From positions 558,001-622,000 of the forward strand of contig NC_134961.1 of NCBI RefSeq assembly GCF_965638725.1: DNA of 64,000 bases, written 5' to 3'. Each line of letters starts with the position of its first letter. Positions within the stretch are counted from its first letter, which is position 1. The notes below the pieces were generated by a model. That model made no database searches. It worked only from the letters and a program-made list of their open reading frames with translations, and was not told where the DNA came from. This document shows, piece by piece, positions 60,801 to 64,000 of the stretch. This DNA is from Aptenodytes patagonicus (lineage: Eukaryota; Chordata; Aves; Sphenisciformes; Spheniscidae). The position numbers were made by a program, and so were the translations under genes.

Positions 60801-63800
60801 GAAAAGCAAAAAAATCTTTGGATTAACCTTCCACAGAACTGCTACAAACAGAAATCCTCCAGGAAAACGCAGCGCCACACTTAAGGAGGAAAGACTCATA
60901 CACAAATAAACAAGGACGGAATATGAGAAAAATGCCAGAGCAAAGAAAAACTGTGGCTTTACTTCCCCGGAGTAAGTCAGCACAAAACACAGGAGAGCAT
61001 TAGATAAAAGAGAACATGAACGGGTGACACTGCTAAGGTAGACAAAGTACAAGCAGTGGTTGTAAGAGAAATTGTTGTGGTGGAAAACTTTACAGTGGCT
61101 GGGAAAACACCACTGGGACACCCAGAATGGCCGAGTCTGACTCATTAGTTTGTCCCACACAAAACCAAACTGGAATCCAAGGCTTCTCCAAGGCATCAAA
61201 TGACACCAAACTACTTAACATTGGTATATTAACCATACAACATGGTGGTGGGGTTTTATTATCATAAATGCACCAGCATTAAGCACCAGACTGCTCCAGT
61301 CATAATTACTTCTCCCTAACCCTAACCCAGCATCCTGATCCCGTGATTACTCGGCCAGACACCCACCACCACGGCATGCCAAGGGACGGACTGACAGCAC
61401 AGTCCTAGACACAGCCTGAGCCTGAACCAGCACCGCAGCTGGATGAGGCCGTCTCGCCCTCCTCGTCGCCCATCCCTGTTGGGCCACCAAAAGCGATCAT
61501 GTAGCAAACGGGAACGTGGCTCTGAGCTGGGTTAAATACAATCCAGCAACAAACAAGTAGCAAAAGCAACTGCTTTTGACCCATGAGCGCGCCAGTCTGG
61601 TACTCGTGAGTAGCTGGGGAGAAGGCAGGAAGGGAACGGCAGGTGGTGGTGGCCGTCACCAGCAGGGTTGGGCTGAAACCCCTACAGAACTACAGCAGGA
61701 GTAACGGAGACAACCGCTCCGCTGTGCTTTGCAGAGCGGGTGAGGAATGAAAGCTATGTGTGAAATACAGGAACATATTTCTGTCTTGACACTGTCACGG
61801 TACACATGGCTTATCAGCCGAGAACAAGGTGATGGACTGGGTACAACGCCGGGTACTCTTTTCCTATTTAAAATTGCTCTTTCTTTGATTAAAGCATCAT
61901 TCCCAAACAACAAAGCAGTTCAGCTTCAGAGAGGAGTAATCTGCCTCCTTTTTTCCCTCCCAAAAACGTCCAGGGAATTCTCTTTCAAGAGCCTACTCCA
62001 GAGGAGAAAAGCCATCTCAAGGGCACGTGCTCCCTGCCCTGCTCCACACTGTGGATGAGCTCACTGGAACAAGAGGCGAGCTGACGAAGGAGCTGCGGAA
62101 AACACTGGTGCATTGCTCACTCGTTGCTAAAGCAATGGGGGCATCATGAGACTGCATGCAAGAACACGGATCGTTTTACTGCTTCAAGCACAGAAGCAGA
62201 GCGAAGATCATGACTGCTCCTTGCGATTACCCATTTTTAGCCCGTTTCATGGGGGCACTAATTCTTCCGCACAAACTGGGCCCTTCTCCAACCTGCTTCC
62301 AACTGGTCGGGCATCCACAACGCCAGCACAGTCTCCATAAAGCAAGCAAGAAAGGTTAAAAGGTACCAGTGAAGAGGGATTAGAGAAGGGTATCAGGTGC
62401 CACCTTGCAGCATCTCAGCAGCCTCAGCCCCCCAGATGCAGGAGGGGAAATGCAAATGATCCACACCCAGAGCCTTGGAGGAATAAGCAGGGCATTTTCA
62501 GAGGATTTTTAACTACAAAACTGCATACCAGTTGCAACAAAGCTGTTAAACGATCTGTGGATGCCTCATGAGGGACTCTGGCTCATAAGGACCAAGGTGG
62601 ATTCCACAACAACCTGCTCAATCCTCCACAGAGCACGTGACTGACCCAGCAATAACCACATCAAAAGTCAATAAACGAGAACTGAATATTCACCACTGCA
62701 TTTGCAACCAGCTGTGACTCAACAAGGTGGCGTCACTTGGTACAACCTGGTAAAGTAACCGTATTCCTTTTCACAGGCAGGCTGACATACTGGTTAAATT
62801 ACAGTCAGAATACCTGTATTTTGTGTTTCTTTCCTCGCACATCATGTCTTTCCTGTGAGGTGGTGTATTTGCTCCAGAACGCAAACCCCCGTCCTTCAAA
62901 CCAATACCGACCATGGACGGCAGCTGACCAGAGCCGCAGCAGCTTGCCCAGACACTCGCAGTAAGTCGAGATCTGCTTAAACCAGAGGCTCGGAGGGAAA
63001 GAACATAAAAGCTGACGACAGCCCTCGGTGCTGCACAAGACTCCAGCGGATGGGTAACCTCAGGTAACACTCTCACCACATTTTCCAGCCTTTCAGGGGT
63101 AATCTCTCAGCAGCCAGGAGACTGCCTGCGTGTCAGGCTAACACTCCAGCGCACACATTCAAACATCTAACACAGCCGATGGAAAACTGGCTTCTTCCAG
63201 TCAGGCGGTCGGGAGCAGTACAGGGCTCACAGCAACGGTGTCAAGTTAGAAACAATTAGCAACCATTTAGCCTAAGAACTTTTTGTGCTACTTCCAGCTT
63301 GCTTCCTGAAATCAAATAAAACCATGCACACTCACTTCCAGCCGTCTTCACTGTCAGGTTTTGAGCCAGTCATAGCCAATCTTTCCAGCCCCAAGACAAA
63401 CACAATTAGGACTGCAGGACCAGAAGGGGCAGTGTCCTTCTGAACACACTCCACCTGAAGAAGGGAGGGGGGTTGCCGTCCTAACAGCCCTTACTGTTCT
63501 GGTGTTTAGTAACCTTCCTTGAATCTCCACCTTAGAAGTGTTCATGACCTCTTCTTCTGCCTAGAATGATCTTGAGCTTGAACAGCTCTTCTCCCTTCCT
63601 GAAATCAAGAGGATCCTTGTTAGACAAACCTGAAGAAGGCAAAGAGAAAGGTCTAGCCTAAAGCCAGTATGCTTTCAGAAAGAGCACAAGCAAGTGCAAC
63701 GGAAAATTAATTAACAAGCATCTAATTATATCCAAAGCCGTTAAAGGAAATACCAATATTTTTCTTTAATCTGCTGCTTGAAAGCATTAGTTGTTCAGTT

Positions 63801-64000
63801 TTACAAGGGAGGTACCACGCGTGGAACACTCTTTGGCAGCATCTAGGTCAACAGACCCCTTCCAGGGTGCATGTGAACATACAAACCCAACTCACGTGTG
63901 TGACGGGGTTACCTGCGCAAGCACGTTGGCTAAAAACCAATACACCGTTAAATTCTAGTCTGGGTAATTACAACAGTACAGAAACAACAGGATGATGATT
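57809..64000 (-). other. MGRN1: MGRN1 intron 1 (partial)
   Basis: At least 6.2 kb of the first intron. Base composition is ordinary, with no CpG island and no sequence like the expected exon 1. A short telomere-like stretch lies at 61314-61328. I see no gene, and the open frames on both strands are short and unlike known proteins. Confidence 0.8.
61314..61328. repeat. Short telomere-like stretch
   Basis: CCCTAACCCTAACCC, two and a half copies of the vertebrate telomere unit, lies in MGRN1 intron 1. At this length it could be a chance match or a remnant of double-strand break repair. Confidence 0.5.

Noticed and set aside
57809-64000. Search for MGRN1 exon 1 and its promoter
   Set aside because: No CpG-rich block and no sequence encoding the expected N-terminus was found. 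It most likely lies beyond the end of the window.

Overview
This is vertebrate nuclear DNA, and it reads as bird. It has multi-exon genes with GT-AG introns, a strong CpG-rich promoter block, a CR1-like LINE tail and an avian-type endogenous retrovirus, and it is otherwise poor in repeats. Two genes could be read exon by exon because the translated exons match well-known vertebrate proteins. Both are on the minus strand: MGRN1 (mahogunin ring finger 1, an E3 ubiquitin ligase) and NUDT16L1 (TIRR/syndesmos). In mammals the order is MGRN1, NUDT16L1, ANKS3, with ANKS3 convergent, and the window fits that order. The gene and species calls come from sequence recognition and were not checked against a database.

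Layout from low to high coordinates. Bases 1 to about 3190 hold the 3' end of a plus-strand gene, possibly ANKS3: a candidate short last exon, a long non-coding stretch with a decayed CR1 tail, and two candidate poly(A) signals. NUDT16L1 occupies about 3995 to 7200 in three coding exons (7075-6848, 6315-6055, 5058-4585) and gives a 320-residue protein. It has the conserved Nudix-like core plus an alanine-rich C-terminal tail of about 95 residues that the human protein lacks. Its CpG-rich promoter (about 7100-7550) carries an NRF-1-like site, three CCAAT boxes, a perfect CArG box and five GC boxes spaced 21-22 bp apart. The MGRN1 3' UTR (about 7625-8341) lies just upstream and contains a near-perfect inverted repeat of about 95 bp flanked by homopolymer G and C.

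MGRN1 fills 7625 to the end of the window. Exons 2 to 17 were placed at base level (57808 down to 8342). The junction phases all agree and give 553 residues from exon 2 onward, so about 582 with a mammalian-length exon 1, which must lie beyond base 64000. Notable points are a GC-AG intron 2, the RING domain in exon 10, the basic cassette exon 12, the PSAP motif in exon 13, and an alternative terminal exon (17a) whose stop codon lies inside a good splice donor.

Two mobile elements sit in MGRN1 introns. Intron 9 holds a complete-ended but coding-dead LTR retrovirus (19390-21793) in antisense orientation, with 5-bp target duplications, a tRNA-Lys-type primer binding site and about eight 48-bp tandem repeats. 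Intron 5 holds a 168-bp hAT-like element with terminal inverted repeats and a near-perfect 8-bp target duplication. The remaining intronic sequence, including the 6 kb of intron 1, shows no gene that I can support.
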